A DNA stretch of 64,000 bases from Thermoproteota archaeon (GTDB lineage: Archaea; Korarchaeota; Korarchaeia; Korarchaeales; Korarchaeaceae): NCBI GenBank assembly GCA_027491415.1, contig JAOZFH010000007.1, positions 17,266-81,265 of the forward strand. The letters are read 5' to 3'. Shown here in pieces: positions 7,605 through 16,744 of the stretch. Under the pieces are notes generated by a model. It did not search any database. It saw only the letters and a program-made list of their open reading frames with translations, and was not told the origin of the DNA. The number at the start of each line of letters is the position of its first letter. Position 1 is the first letter of the stretch. A program made the position numbers and the translations under genes.

Positions 7605-8945
7605 TCAACTCCCCGCAACCTCCTTTATCGTTTCCTCCAGGATGTCGAGACCTACGTCCGCCTCTTCCTCCGTGATTACCAGCGGAGGGGCCAACCTGAG
7701 GCTGGACTTGCCAGCCCCCAGCAGTAGCAGGCCCTTCTTGAAGGCCTCCTGCACGATCTTCCCTCTCTCTTTCGTTGCGGGCTCCTTGGTGCGCCTGTCC
7801 TTCACGAACTCCACGCCTACCATTAGTCCTATGCCCCTGACGTCGCCTATGATCTCGTGCCTCTCCTGCATCTCCTTCAGCCTCTTGATCATGTGCTCCC
7901 CTACCTTCCTGGCGTTCTCGAGCAGCCCCTCTTTCTCGATGATGTCTATGACGGTGAGGGCCACGCTGGCCAGCACCGGGTTCCCGCCGAGCGTGTTCTC
8001 GTGGGCCCCTGGTCCCCACTCCAGTATCTCGGCCTTCGCAACGCAGGCGCCGAAGGGGAAGCCGGCGGCTATGGCCTTGGAGATCAACACGACGTCCGGC
8101 TCAACTCCGAAGTGCTCGATGGCCCACCACCTTCCGGTCCTGCCCATGCCAGCCTGGACCTCGTCGTCCATGAGGACTATGCCGTGCTCATCCGCTATCT
8201 TCCGGAGACCCCTGACCCACTCCGCGGGCGGCACGATGTAGCCTCCCGCCCCCTGGACGGGCTCAAACAGTATTCCGGCGACCTCGTCCGGCGGGGCCAC
8301 GTGCCCGAGGATCTCGTTCTCCAGGTAGTCGAGGCAAGCGAGTCCGCACTCCGGGTAGCCCTCCTTATGGCCGAGCGGGCACCTGTAGCAGTACGGGTAC
8401 GGGGCGTGCACCACGCCGGGCATCATGGGCTGGAACCTCCTCCTGGCGGCGGGTGAGGTTGTGGTGAAGGCAAGGGAGCCCATGGTCCTGCCGTGGAACC
8501 CGTTGATGAACCCGACGAAGTAGTACCTTTGGGTGTAGTACCTCGTGGCCTTGATCCCGCACTCCACCGCCTCCGTCCCGCTGTTCACGAAGAAGACCCT
8601 CTTCTTGAAGCTGCCGGGCGTAATCTCCGTCAGCTTCTTGGCCAGGTGCACCTGGGGGATCGTGTAGAAGTCGCAGCTGTTGACGAAGATGAGCCTGTCG
8701 ACCTCCCTCTTGACGGTCTCGACGACCCTGGGGTGCCTGTGCCCCACGTTGGTGACGGCTATGCCGGATCCAAAGTCCAAATACTCGTTCCCGTCCGGGT
8801 CTCTCACCCACACCCCCTCGGCTTCGTACCCCACGAGGGGGGCGGTCCTGGTGAGGGCTGGCGAGAGGTACTGACGATCGATCTCGATGAGTTCCCTCGC
8901 CTTGGGTCCCGGGGGCTCAACCACGATCTTCGGCCTGCGAACCAT
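7605..8945 (-). CDS. Class III PLP-dependent aminotransferase (GABA/acetylornithine type)
   Basis: A fold-type I omega-aminotransferase, probably transferring an amino group from an amino acid or 4-aminobutyrate to 2-oxoglutarate or pyruvate. Characteristic sequence: FVNSGTEAVE, GFHGRTMGSLAF, the DDEVQAGMGRTGRWW stretch with the PLP-pyridine aspartate, LISKAIAAGFPFGA with the Schiff-base lysine, and HENTLGGNPVLAS. An internal CPYC-like cluster (YCYRCPLGHKEGYPECGLAC) is typical of archaeal members. ATG 8945 is preferred over the GTG 48 bases upstream because GGTGAT precedes it at good spacing and homologues begin there. It lies 53 bases downstream of a methyltransferase gene on the same strand. 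Substrate unassigned. Confidence 0.92.
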   Translation of the reverse strand: MVRRPKIVVEPPGPKARELIEIDRQYLSPALTRTAPLVGYEAEGVWVRDPDGNEYLDFGSGIAVTNVGHRHPRVVETVKREVDRLIFVNSCDFYTIPQVHLAKKLTEITPGSFKKRVFFVNSGTEAVECGIKATRYYTQRYYFVGFINGFHGRTMGSLAFTTTSPAARRRFQPMMPGVVHAPYPYCYRCPLGHKEGYPECGLACLDYLENEILGHVAPPDEVAGILFEPVQGAGGYIVPPAEWVRGLRKIADEHGIVLMDDEVQAGMGRTGRWWAIEHFGVEPDVVLISKAIAAGFPFGACVAKAEILEWGPGAHENTLGGNPVLASVALTVIDIIEKEGLLENARKVGEHMIKRLKEMQERHEIIGDVRGIGLMVGVEFVKDRRTKEPATKERGKIVQEAFKKGLLLLGAGKSSLRLAPPLVITEEEADVGLDILEETIKEVAGS

Positions 8946-8998
8946 GCGATCACCCCTAATGTGGGGTCCAGGTTGCCCGGTCCGGGTGCTCAATAACT

Positions 8999-9712
8999 TT
9001 ACCTCGGGGAGAGGCCGCTGTCTGGACCGTCTCTCCCTTCGGAGGATTCCCCAGGCGGCTTAACGGCCGCAAGGCAGTGAAAGCCCTTCTCCAAGTCCAA
9101 ACCGGGTGTTGGCTCCTCAAACACGTAGGGACCATCGCCAGGCGGCCTGGAGATCGTGGAGCTCCACCCAACGGGTTTCAGGCCTGATTCCCTGACGAGG
9201 CGAATCAGCTCATCTGACGAGAAGAATCTAGCGGCCCTGTAGAAGGGATGGCCTTCCTCCTTCTTGCTCAGGTAGAACCTGCCCCAGGGACTCTCTCTGA
9301 GGACCAGGCCCAGCACGAGTCCCCCTCCAGGCTTGAGAACCCTGCTCGCCTCCCTGAGGGCTCTCTTGGGGTCGTCGAGGAAGCACATGGTGACCACCAT
9401 CACCACAGCCCCGACGCTCGAGCCCCCGAGCGGCAGGCTCTCGGCCCTCGCCCTGATCACTTCTACCCCCCTGCGCCTGGCCAGCCTAAGGGGGGCGAGG
9501 GCCGGGTCGATCCCCAGGTCGATCTCCAGTCCCTCGGCGAACCTACCGGATCCCACCCCTACCTCGATCCAGGGTCGGGGGAACCCTCTCAACATCCTCT
9601 GAACGCAGGCGAGTTCTGACTCAAAGAGCGGCACGTTCTCCGGTCTGTCATACCAAGAGTCGTACCTCTCGGCCAGCCGCTCAAATACTCGGAAGGACCC
9701 CGGGTCGAACAA
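8999..9712 (-). CDS. Class I SAM-dependent methyltransferase
   Basis: A 237-residue Rossmann-fold methyltransferase of the UbiE/Methyltransf_11 type. Motif I reads IEVGVGSGRFAEGL, followed by the acidic strand LGIDPALAPL and the post-motif MCFLDDPKRALREASRVLKPGG. The N-terminal FERLAERYDSWYDRPE resembles small-molecule or tRNA methyltransferases. The C-terminal tail (last about 20 residues) is charged and probably disordered. Start TTG 9712 is preceded by GGGGAGGG; a TTTAAGG about 30 bases upstream may be the TATA box. Substrate unknown. Confidence 0.82.
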   Translation of the reverse strand: MFDPGSFRVFERLAERYDSWYDRPENVPLFESELACVQRMLRGFPRPWIEVGVGSGRFAEGLEIDLGIDPALAPLRLARRRGVEVIRARAESLPLGGSSVGAVVMVVTMCFLDDPKRALREASRVLKPGGGLVLGLVLRESPWGRFYLSKKEEGHPFYRAARFFSSDELIRLVRESGLKPVGWSSTISRPPGDGPYVFEEPTPGLDLEKGFHCLAAVKPPGESSEGRDGPDSGLSPR

Positions 9713-10006
9713 CCCACCCTCCCCTCACATCGACGACCTTTAAGGCTCTCTCCTTCTGATCGCCGCCCACAAAACGTCCCTCTGTACTAAAGAGGCTCTC
9801 GATGTAAGCAATCATCACAAACTGAGAGAGAAAAGGAAAGGGGAGAAGGGGGAGGGTTCCCCGCCGACGGGGGCCACCACCAAGATCCGATCAGGGGCCC
9901 CCTCGAGGTCCGCTCGCCGATTACCGGGAGGGACTGGGGTCCGCCCCTCCGAGGTGAGGGGAGGGGTTATCCACTTTTAACCAGCCAAACCGCGAGGAGG
10001 CCCGAG
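9713..10006. other. Intergenic region between divergent genes
   Basis: This 294-bp gap holds the methyltransferase promoter near 9738-9746 and the promoter of the acyl-CoA synthetase gene (ACTTTTAA, 9973-9980, with GAGGAGG before the ATG). The middle is purine-rich then GC-rich. I see no tRNA, no coding potential and no convincing structured RNA. Confidence 0.5.
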
Positions 10007-11350
10007 ATGGGGGAGCTGGACTCGATATTCAATCCGGGCTCTGTGGCGGTGGTAGGTGCATCCAGGACGCCCGGAAAGCTCGGGTACGAGATCCTGAAGA
10101 ACATAATCGACGCGGGCTTTCGGGGCAAGATATACCCGGTGAACCCGAAGGCGGACGAGATCATGGGGCTGAAGTGCTACCACTCCATCTTCGAGATCCC
10201 CGAACCCGTTGACCTGGCCGTGATAGTCATCCCCGCCCGGTTCGTGCCCGACACGGTGAAGGAGGCTGTCCGGAAGGGGGTCAAGGGATTCGTCGTGATC
10301 TCGGGCGGGTTCAGGGAGGTAGGCGGCGAGGGAGTCGAGCTGGAGAGGAGGCTCGTCCGGGCGGTGAGGGAGGGCGGGGCCAGGCTCATCGGGCCGAACT
10401 GCCAAGGCATCAACAATCCGCACGTCGGCCTATGCGCCACCTGGCCGCTCTCCACAAGGAGGGGACCCGTGGCCGTCGTGTCCCAGAGCGGGACGGTCGC
10501 CGCGTTCATGGCCACCGGCCTGGAGGGGGAGGGCATAGGCATGAGCAAGTTCGCCGCCCTCGGCAACAAGGCCGATGTGGACGAGGTGGACATGCTGAAC
10601 TACCTCGCCGACGACCCCGACACGGAGGTCGTTGCTCTCTACCTGGAGGGCACGTCGAGGGGCAGGGAGCTCATGGAGGCCCTCAGGAGGTGCGCCTCCA
10701 GGAAGCCCGTGGTGGTGATCAAGGCCGGTAGGACGGAGACCGGGGCGGAGGCGGTGGCGTCGCACACGGGAACGCTAGCCGGCTCGGCGGAGGTCTACGA
10801 GGCGGTGTTCAGGCAGACAGGCGCCGTATCCGTCGATACTCTGGAGGAGTTCTTCGACGCGGCCAAGGCCCTCGCGGCCTTCAAGCCTCCTAAGGGCCCG
10901 AGGGTCATGGTGATTACGAGTTCCGGCGGCTCCGGCATACTGGCCGCCGACGCAATAGAGTCGAGAGGGATGGAGCTAGCTAAGCTGTCTGAAGATGTGC
11001 TCAGCAGGCTCAGAGAAGAGCTCCCACACTTCTGCGTGATCAGGAACCCTCTGGACCTCACTGGGAGCGCATACGCAGAGCTCTACGACAAGGCACTAGA
11101 GATCACGAAGGATCACGATGGAATAGACTCTTACATACTAATATTCGGTGACCCAATAGCGGGCGCCTTTGAGGTGATCGAGAAGCACCTCAGGGAGACC
11201 GAGAAGCCAATCCTCGTCGCCTACTTGGGCGGGGGAGACGTCGAGGTCGAGGAGAGGAGGAAGTTCTACGAAGCTGGGATACCGGTTTATCCCACGCCGG
11301 AGAGGGCTGTGGTCGCGCTCTATAACCTGTGGAGGTCCAGAAAGGAATAG
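10007..11350 (+). CDS. ADP-forming acetyl/acyl-CoA synthetase, alpha subunit (first copy)
   Basis: The alpha subunit of ADP-forming acyl-CoA synthetase, which turns acyl-CoA + ADP + phosphate into acid + CoA + ATP. The N-terminal CoA-binding Rossmann domain begins IFNPGSVAVVGASRTPGKLGY; the succinyl-CoA-ligase-like domains follow, with the phosphohistidine loop ASHTGTLAGS around residue 250. At 447 residues it is a stand-alone alpha subunit, with no ATP-grasp beta domain fused or adjacent. It precedes iorAB by about 100 bases, so it probably conserves energy from the aryl-acetyl-CoA produced by that enzyme (inference from the known archaeal pathway). The beta subunit must be encoded elsewhere. 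Confidence 0.92.
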   Translation: MGELDSIFNPGSVAVVGASRTPGKLGYEILKNIIDAGFRGKIYPVNPKADEIMGLKCYHSIFEIPEPVDLAVIVIPARFVPDTVKEAVRKGVKGFVVISGGFREVGGEGVELERRLVRAVREGGARLIGPNCQGINNPHVGLCATWPLSTRRGPVAVVSQSGTVAAFMATGLEGEGIGMSKFAALGNKADVDEVDMLNYLADDPDTEVVALYLEGTSRGRELMEALRRCASRKPVVVIKAGRTETGAEAVASHTGTLAGSAEVYEAVFRQTGAVSVDTLEEFFDAAKALAAFKPPKGPRVMVITSSGGSGILAADAIESRGMELAKLSEDVLSRLREELPHFCVIRNPLDLTGSAYAELYDKALEITKDHDGIDSYILIFGDPIAGAFEVIEKHLRETEKPILVAYLGGGDVEVEERRKFYEAGIPVYPTPERAVVALYNLWRSRKE

Positions 11351-11408
11351 AGAACGACCTCTCAGAGCAGTTCTTCGATAGCCTCCGTGCTCCTCAAGTA
11401 GGGCCACC

Positions 11409-11418
11409 GTTTTTTACA
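11409..11418 (+). promoter_or_regulatory. TATA box for iorAB
   Basis: GTTTTTTACA lies 30-39 bases before the TTG start of iorA, the usual distance for archaeal leaderless or short-leader transcripts in this window. Confidence 0.5.
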
Positions 11419-11447
11419 GTCCGGACTCGGCGGTCGGGGGGTCGACT

Positions 11448-13412
11448 TTGAGGATCGATGAGGATGCCCCTGGAAAGAGAGTGCTCCTGATGGGAAACCA
11501 CGCAGTGGCCAGGGGGGCCATAGAGGCAGGCGTTCAGCTGGTCTCCGGCTACCCCGGCACTCCCTCTTCCGAGGTCATAGAGGCGCTCAGCGAGGCCGAC
11601 ATAGACGCCCATGTCGAGTGGGCGACGAACGAGAAGGTTGCCTTCGACGTCGCCGTCGGCGGGGCTATAGTAGGCGCGAGATCCATGGCCACCATGAAGA
11701 ACGCGGGCCTGAACTGGATCATGGACATGCTGATGACCGTCGTGTACGGGGGAGTGAGGGGAGGGCTCGTCGTCTACGTGGCCGACGACCCCGGCGCCCA
11801 CTACTCGTCCAACGAGCAGGACACCAGGATGGTCGCCATGTACGCCAAGATACCCTGCCTGGAGCCGGCGAATCAGCAGGAGGCCAAGGACCTCACCAAG
11901 ATGGCCTTCGACCTCTCTGAGAGGCTCGAGCTCCCGGTGATGGTCCGCTCGCTGACCAGGATCAGCCACTCCAGCGGGGACGTCACGCTAGGCGAGATGA
12001 GGAGGGAGAGGAACAGGCTGGCCTTCGACAGGCACTGGAAGATGCCCTACCGGTGGAACGTCTACGGTCCCCCAGGGCCCGTCGCCAAGCACAAGTGGCT
12101 ATTCGAGCAGCTCCCCAAGGTGAAGGGGACCGTCGAAGAGATTGGAGAGCCGTTCAACGTCCTAGAGATCAACGACTCCGACGTGGGAGTGGTGGCCTGC
12201 GGCATTGCCTACGGCTACGTCAGGGAGGCCGTCGAGCGCCTGGGAATCGAGGTCAACCTCCTGAAGCTCGCCACCCCGTTCCCGCTGCCGGAGTCCAAGG
12301 TCAGGAGGCTGATCGAGAGCTCCAAGAAGATCCTCGTCGTCGAGGAGAACGAGCCCGTGGTCGAGCTACAGCTGAGGGACCTCGCGCAGAGGATGCACGC
12401 GGACGTCGAGATCTACGGGAGGCACGAGAACTCCCTGATAGAGCCATACGACGAGCTCTCGCACAACAGGGTCACGGCGGCGCTGGCCAGGCTGGCGGGG
12501 GTGGAGTTCAAGCCGCTTAGGCCGGCGGGGGAGGCCCTGAAGGACCTCGTGGCCCCCAGATCCTCGATGCTGTGCGCCGGATGTCCGCACCTCGGGACCT
12601 ACTGGGGCCTCAAGCTGGCTCTGGCCAGGAAGGGAGGCAAGGTTCCCATCGTGAACGGCGACATAGGGTGCTACGAGCAGGGAGGGTACGGCATAGTGGC
12701 CAAGAAGGTGGAGCCCAGCTTCTCCGAGGAGTCCAGGAAGTACGTCGCCGAGGCCCCGTACGAGATGATAGACACCAACTACATCATGGGCGGCGGGTTC
12801 GGCACCTCGATAGGCGAGTTCCACGCCGGGTACAGGGACGGAAAGATAGTGGGCCTCGCGGGAGACTCCACGTTCTTCCACGCCGACCTTCCGGCGGTGG
12901 TCGAGGCCGTGGTGAACAAGGCCAAGGTGCTCCTCTTGGTGATGGACAACAGGTGGACGGCCATGACCGGCCACCAGCCCAGCCCCACCACGGGCATCAC
13001 GGCCAGGCGTCAGCCCACGAACAGGCTGGACATAGAGGAGGTCGCCAGGTCCATGGGCGTCCGCTTCATCAGGAGGGCAGACCCGTGGGATCTCAAGGCC
13101 ATCCAGCAGGCCATAGAGGAGGCCCTCGACTACCTGTCCAGTCCCGAGGCCGACGGCCCCGCGCTGGTGATCGCGGACAAGGTGTGCACCCTGCAGGCCA
13201 TGAGGCTGAGGGAGTACAGGCCCACGAGGACCTACGTCGTCATCCCGGACAAGTGCATAGGCTGCAGGCTCTGCGTGCAGTTCGGCTGTCCGGCGAACGC
13301 GTTCGACGTGGACACGAACAAGGCCTTCATCGACCAAGTCCTGTGCGTGGGATGCGGCATGTGCGCGCAGGTGTGTCCGACCGACGCGATAGTCCCGAAG
13401 GAGGGCTCCTGA
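11448..13412 (+). CDS. iorA: Indolepyruvate:ferredoxin oxidoreductase, alpha subunit
   Basis: The large subunit of indolepyruvate ferredoxin oxidoreductase, which oxidatively decarboxylates aryl-pyruvates (from Trp, Phe, Tyr) to aryl-acetyl-CoA with reduction of ferredoxin. Residues 1-190 are the pyrimidine-binding domain (GVQLVSGYPGTPSSEVIE). The TPP-binding part has CAGCPHLGTYWG and GDIGCYEQGGYG. Two 4Fe-4S motifs close the protein: CIGCRLCVQFGCP and CVGCGMCAQVCP. The 654 residues match the family. iorB follows 12 bases later. Start TTG 11448 is consistent with the TATA box. Confidence 0.96.
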   Translation: MRIDEDAPGKRVLLMGNHAVARGAIEAGVQLVSGYPGTPSSEVIEALSEADIDAHVEWATNEKVAFDVAVGGAIVGARSMATMKNAGLNWIMDMLMTVVYGGVRGGLVVYVADDPGAHYSSNEQDTRMVAMYAKIPCLEPANQQEAKDLTKMAFDLSERLELPVMVRSLTRISHSSGDVTLGEMRRERNRLAFDRHWKMPYRWNVYGPPGPVAKHKWLFEQLPKVKGTVEEIGEPFNVLEINDSDVGVVACGIAYGYVREAVERLGIEVNLLKLATPFPLPESKVRRLIESSKKILVVEENEPVVELQLRDLAQRMHADVEIYGRHENSLIEPYDELSHNRVTAALARLAGVEFKPLRPAGEALKDLVAPRSSMLCAGCPHLGTYWGLKLALARKGGKVPIVNGDIGCYEQGGYGIVAKKVEPSFSEESRKYVAEAPYEMIDTNYIMGGGFGTSIGEFHAGYRDGKIVGLAGDSTFFHADLPAVVEAVVNKAKVLLLVMDNRWTAMTGHQPSPTTGITARRQPTNRLDIEEVARSMGVRFIRRADPWDLKAIQQAIEEALDYLSSPEADGPALVIADKVCTLQAMRLREYRPTRTYVVIPDKCIGCRLCVQFGCPANAFDVDTNKAFIDQVLCVGCGMCAQVCPTDAIVPKEGS

Positions 13413-13424
13413 GGGGGTGGTCAC

Positions 13425-14045
13425 ATGGGAGAGAGAGTGGGAGCGGGAAGGGCCGTCTTCCAGATGCTGGTCGCAGGAGTTGGCGGCCAGGGTTCCGTTC
13501 TGATATCTCACGTTATAGCCGACGCGGCCATCAGGTCGGGTTACAGGGTCAGGGTCGGGGAGAAGTTCGGCGCGGCCATGAGGGGAGGCGCCGTCTCCAG
13601 CCACATCAGGATGTTCAGGGAGGGCGACCTCGCCCCCCTGATACCGGAGGGGGAGGCGGACGCCGTCATGGCGCTGGAGCCGCTGGAGGGGCTGAGGATA
13701 TCCTCGACGTACCTCAGGCCCGGCGGGGTCGTAGTCATGAACGTGGTTCCGGTGTATCCCATGGACGTCAACGCCGGGTGGGCCAGGTACCCAGACGTGG
13801 ATGCCATCGTCGAGGGCCTCAAGGGGATGGGGGCCAGGGTCTACACTCTCAACGCCACAGACCTGGCCATTCAGGCGGGAACCGCGAAGGCGATGAACTC
13901 CGTGGTTCTCGGCGCCTTTTACGCGACCGGCGTTCTCCCAATCGACCGAGGCGTGCTGCTCGAGGCCCTGATGGAGGGCGTCCCTGAAGGAACTCAGGAA
14001 GTCAACAGGAGGGCCTTTGAGCTTGGGGAGCGTTCAGTCAGGTGA
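13425..14045 (+). CDS. iorB: Indolepyruvate:ferredoxin oxidoreductase, beta subunit
   Basis: The gamma-domain-type subunit of IOR (2-oxoacid oxidoreductase gamma/delta family). The motif VAGVGGQGSVLISHVIADAA at the N-terminus and EKFGAAMRGGAVSSHIR are diagnostic, and 206 residues is normal. It binds CoA-side substrate elements and pairs with IorA. The gene begins 12 bases after iorA, with GGGGTGG upstream of its ATG, so the two form an operon. Confidence 0.95.
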   Translation: MGERVGAGRAVFQMLVAGVGGQGSVLISHVIADAAIRSGYRVRVGEKFGAAMRGGAVSSHIRMFREGDLAPLIPEGEADAVMALEPLEGLRISSTYLRPGGVVVMNVVPVYPMDVNAGWARYPDVDAIVEGLKGMGARVYTLNATDLAIQAGTAKAMNSVVLGAFYATGVLPIDRGVLLEALMEGVPEGTQEVNRRAFELGERSVR

Positions 14046-14162
14046 TGCCCCCAGCGGGGCGTCCTCCCCCCTTTCTGAACTTTAACTACGCCAATCTAAA
14101 CTTAGGTCGGGTGGGGAAGTGCTGAAGACAGCGGCAGAGGCGTTTGATCAGATACGTCGGCT

Positions 14163-14636
14163 TTAGGCGCTCACCAACGTTCTCCTCAGCTCCTCTATGC
14201 CCTCTCCGGTGTTGGCACTCACCAGAATCACTTCGTCTGCCCCCAGCTCGGCGGCGACGCGCCGGACTTCCTCCAAGTCCACTCTCATGCCGAGGTCGAC
14301 CTTGTTCCCGACCAGCAGGATCCTCGCGTCGCTGGCGCCAGACACGGTGGCCCACTCGCGCAGGGAGTACAGCGTGCTCGGACGGCTCACGTCAAACACA
14401 AGGAGGACCATGCTGGCGCCCCTCCCCATCCCCTCGATGACCGGCCTGAACCTGTCCTGCCCCGCGAAGTCAAACACCACTAGCTTCACGTTCCCTTCCC
14501 TCACCGTGAAGAACTCGACCCCGACCGTCATCCTAGTGTCCTCGGTGTACCTGCCTGTGAGCCTCTTGGCCAGGGTCGTCTTCCCAACCCCGCTGTTTCC
14601 GGCGAGGACGACCTTCTTTTTGACTATCCCGGACAT
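14163..14636 (-). CDS. Ras/Rab-like small GTPase
   Basis: A single-domain 157-residue GTPase of the Ras superfamily. Visible elements: P-loop GNSGVGKT (residues 13-20), switch I region with MTVGVEFFT (threonine 34-36 region), Walker B/switch II VFDFAGQDRFRPV, NKVD (VGNKVDLG) and the SAN loop (VSANTGEG). The DxxGQ glutamine used in Ras catalysis is present. No lipidation cysteine is seen at the C-terminus. ATG 14636 is preferred over an upstream GTG because AGGAGGG lies six bases before it; it then begins one base after the upstream stop. It is the last gene of a four-gene minus-strand operon with two paralogous proteins and a zinc-finger protein, which may be its regulators or effectors (inference). 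Confidence 0.9.
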   Translation of the reverse strand: MSGIVKKKVVLAGNSGVGKTTLAKRLTGRYTEDTRMTVGVEFFTVREGNVKLVVFDFAGQDRFRPVIEGMGRGASMVLLVFDVSRPSTLYSLREWATVSGASDARILLVGNKVDLGMRVDLEEVRRVAAELGADEVILVSANTGEGIEELRRTLVSA

Positions 14637-14637
14637 G

Positions 14638-15690
14638 TTATTCCCTCCTGCTGGCTCTGAGAAGCACAACCCCCCTCCCCTTGATCAGCTCCCGCGAGCG
14701 ATAGCCGGATAGCTTTAGAGCGTACTCGAGCTCACCCCTCGTGGGTGGGAGCGAGCCCCCGAGGAGGGCATAGGGGATACCTATAACCTGTGAGTCCCCT
14801 TCCCGCAGGGCCTGGAGGAGAAACAGGGGAGCCTCTTCGGCTAGAACTCCATCGAGCGACTTTAAGAGGGCCTCAAAGCCGGCCCCAGCCCACTGAACCG
14901 CGTCTATGAGAACGGCAGCGTCGGCCTGTCCCTCCACCAGACCCGGGCTCGATCGTACCTTCTGCCCAAAAGATTCTAGGTCGGACTCTACCAGCCGGAG
15001 CCTGCCGGCCTCTGGCGCCCTCAGCGTTGACACTACGAGCCGCGCCGCCCGCAGGTCTCCGGGGGGAACACCCGCGACGATCTTGGCTCCGATGAGCCTC
15101 AGGGCGTCGACCGCCACCATCCCGATACCGGACCAGGGGAGGAGCACGGTCGCCGGTATGAGCCCCACGTCGGCCCATCTCCTTATGAGCTGAGCGTCCG
15201 TCATCCCCATCCCGAGGAGCGCGAGCGCGGACTGGAATCTAGCTACGGGGTTGTCGTACATCGCCAGCGTGGCCAACCTCCTCGTCTCGCGATCCAGCTT
15301 CGGTTGGGCTCCGGATATGAGGAGATCGGGAAGGGCCTCGAATGCAGACCTAAGGGAGCGCATGATCCGGTCCACCCAGGGAACCGTCTCTGGCGGCGGA
15401 GTGAGATCTAGAAACCTGCTAACTCTCCCGCCGACAAGTCGGACGTATCCTCCCCTTGCCATGGCCTCTACCACGGCCTCCATTAGCTCGGGATAGGCCG
15501 AGACCTCCTTGAGCTTGGAGAGGCTAACCCCCTCCATTCGCCTAGCGAGGCCGGACGCATAGAGGGCACGATAGCACTCGTATCCCAGGGACTTCACCAG
15601 GCTGTCGTGCCCGACCGCCAGCTCCGTCGGCTCAATCCCCGCGTACTCGAAGGCCCTCGCCTCAACGAGCTCAGGGGCGGCCCCCGTCAT
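14638..15690 (-). CDS. Unrecognised protein, degenerate methyltransferase-like (paralogue B)
   Basis: I do not recognise this 350-residue protein. Its N-terminal third looks like the winged-helix dimerisation domain of O-methyltransferases (ALYASGLARRMEGVSLSKLKEVSAYP..., then GGYVRLVGGRVSRFLDL). The rest has a Rossmann-like alternation in which LLPWSGIGMVAVDALRLIG sits where a SAM-binding motif I would be, but the usual GxGxG is degenerate. It shares TLAMYDNP, LLPWSG(I/L)G, a PPG turn, an (N/D)A(I/V)QW strand, LQALR and LLGGxLPxxxELE with the adjacent gene at 15707-16729, so the two arose by duplication. It is followed after one base by a Ras-like GTPase, suggesting a shared complex. A catalytically dead methyltransferase scaffold is one possibility. 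Confidence 0.85.
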   Translation of the reverse strand: MTGAAPELVEARAFEYAGIEPTELAVGHDSLVKSLGYECYRALYASGLARRMEGVSLSKLKEVSAYPELMEAVVEAMARGGYVRLVGGRVSRFLDLTPPPETVPWVDRIMRSLRSAFEALPDLLISGAQPKLDRETRRLATLAMYDNPVARFQSALALLGMGMTDAQLIRRWADVGLIPATVLLPWSGIGMVAVDALRLIGAKIVAGVPPGDLRAARLVVSTLRAPEAGRLRLVESDLESFGQKVRSSPGLVEGQADAAVLIDAVQWAGAGFEALLKSLDGVLAEEAPLFLLQALREGDSQVIGIPYALLGGSLPPTRGELEYALKLSGYRSRELIKGRGVVLLRASRRE

Positions 15691-15706
15691 CAGGGACCCA
15701 TACAGG

Positions 15707-16729
15707 CTACCTCACCCCCGTGGTCACCTCCAGTGCCACCGCGCTGCCCGTCCTCGATATGACCCTCCACCCCACGCCCGCCCCCCTGAGGGACCTCTCC
15801 AGTTCCTCCCAAGTGGGAAGCAGGTTACCCCCGAGCAGCCGACCCAATATAACCATTGGGAGGCTCTCACTCGATCTCAGCGTCTGAAGAATGTAGACCC
15901 GCCCCCCTGACCTCACTCCGGTCACGGCCGATCGCACCGCGGCCTCTGGAGATGAAGACCACTGAATCGCGTTCAGGAGCAGGGCTGCTTCTGGAGGGGT
16001 CCCAGTTCCCTCCACCTGCTTCAGGCACTCCAGTCCGGCCACCTCCGGCCCGGCCGAGAAGACTGTGATCGTGCCGCCCTCGTAGACCCCCCTCGTCCTG
16101 AGCGCCAGCCTGACCACCCTCTCCAGCCCGGGTGGAGCCGCGGCCATGATCCTTACGTCGCCCAGGATGGATCTGAGTGAGAAGACGTACTCTCCGAGTC
16201 CAGACCAGGGGAGCAGGAGGGCACCGATGTCGGCCCCCAACCCGAAACCTTCCACGGCGAGCCCCGTCTCTAGGAGCGTGAGTGGGTTGTCGTACATCGC
16301 CAGCGTGTGCGCGGGGTCTTGGGAAGGTTTCATCCCCGACCTGACATCTTCCGCGAGCTGGCTGAACCTATCCTCCAGTCCGGTGAGGGCTCTCTTCAGC
16401 CACCAAATTGACAGAGTGGGCCTGTCAGGCTCAGCCTCAAAGGAGAATATATCTTCGTACGACCTCAGCACGTCAGCGTCGAGGAGTAGATCGAGGATGG
16501 CGTCCAGAAGGGCTGGGTTCCTAACCGATCGGCGTATCCTTCGCCTGTAGCTTCCCTCTATCTCCTTAAGGAGCCCGGAGTCGGATAGAGCCGCGTAGAT
16601 CCAGTATACAACGTAGCTCCTGAGTTCCCTGGAGGCCGCCCTCACCTCCCTCTTGTCCAGCCCGGCGTGTCGGAGCGCGGAGGAGTAAGTCCCCCTCCCG
16701 AACAGTCCCTGCGTGTAGAGGGCGAACAA
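15707..16729 (-). CDS. Unrecognised protein, degenerate methyltransferase-like (paralogue A)
   Basis: A 340-residue paralogue of the next gene. Conserved blocks, in order, are HTLAMYDNPLTLLETGLA, ALLLPWSGLGEYVFSLRSI, AAPPGLERVVRLALRTRG, LLLNAIQWSSSP, VYILQTLRSSE and GRLLGGNLLPTWEELERSL. The N-terminus is different from paralogue B: more helical and arginine-rich (SYRRRIRRSV). No glycine-rich SAM loop is intact. There is no signal peptide or membrane segment. It lies 15-16 bases from both neighbours in the zinc-finger/paralogue/paralogue/GTPase operon. Function unknown; the pairing suggests a heterodimer. Confidence 0.85.
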   Translation of the reverse strand: MFALYTQGLFGRGTYSSALRHAGLDKREVRAASRELRSYVVYWIYAALSDSGLLKEIEGSYRRRIRRSVRNPALLDAILDLLLDADVLRSYEDIFSFEAEPDRPTLSIWWLKRALTGLEDRFSQLAEDVRSGMKPSQDPAHTLAMYDNPLTLLETGLAVEGFGLGADIGALLLPWSGLGEYVFSLRSILGDVRIMAAAPPGLERVVRLALRTRGVYEGGTITVFSAGPEVAGLECLKQVEGTGTPPEAALLLNAIQWSSSPEAAVRSAVTGVRSGGRVYILQTLRSSESLPMVILGRLLGGNLLPTWEELERSLRGAGVGWRVISRTGSAVALEVTTGVR

Positions 16730-16744
16730 CGGGACTCCCTCTGG

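Noticed and set aside
12366..13987. Long alternative frames opposite and within iorA/iorB (412 and 471 codons)
   Set aside because: Both cover the intact, motif-bearing iorAB genes and yield low-complexity Arg/Gly/His-rich translations.
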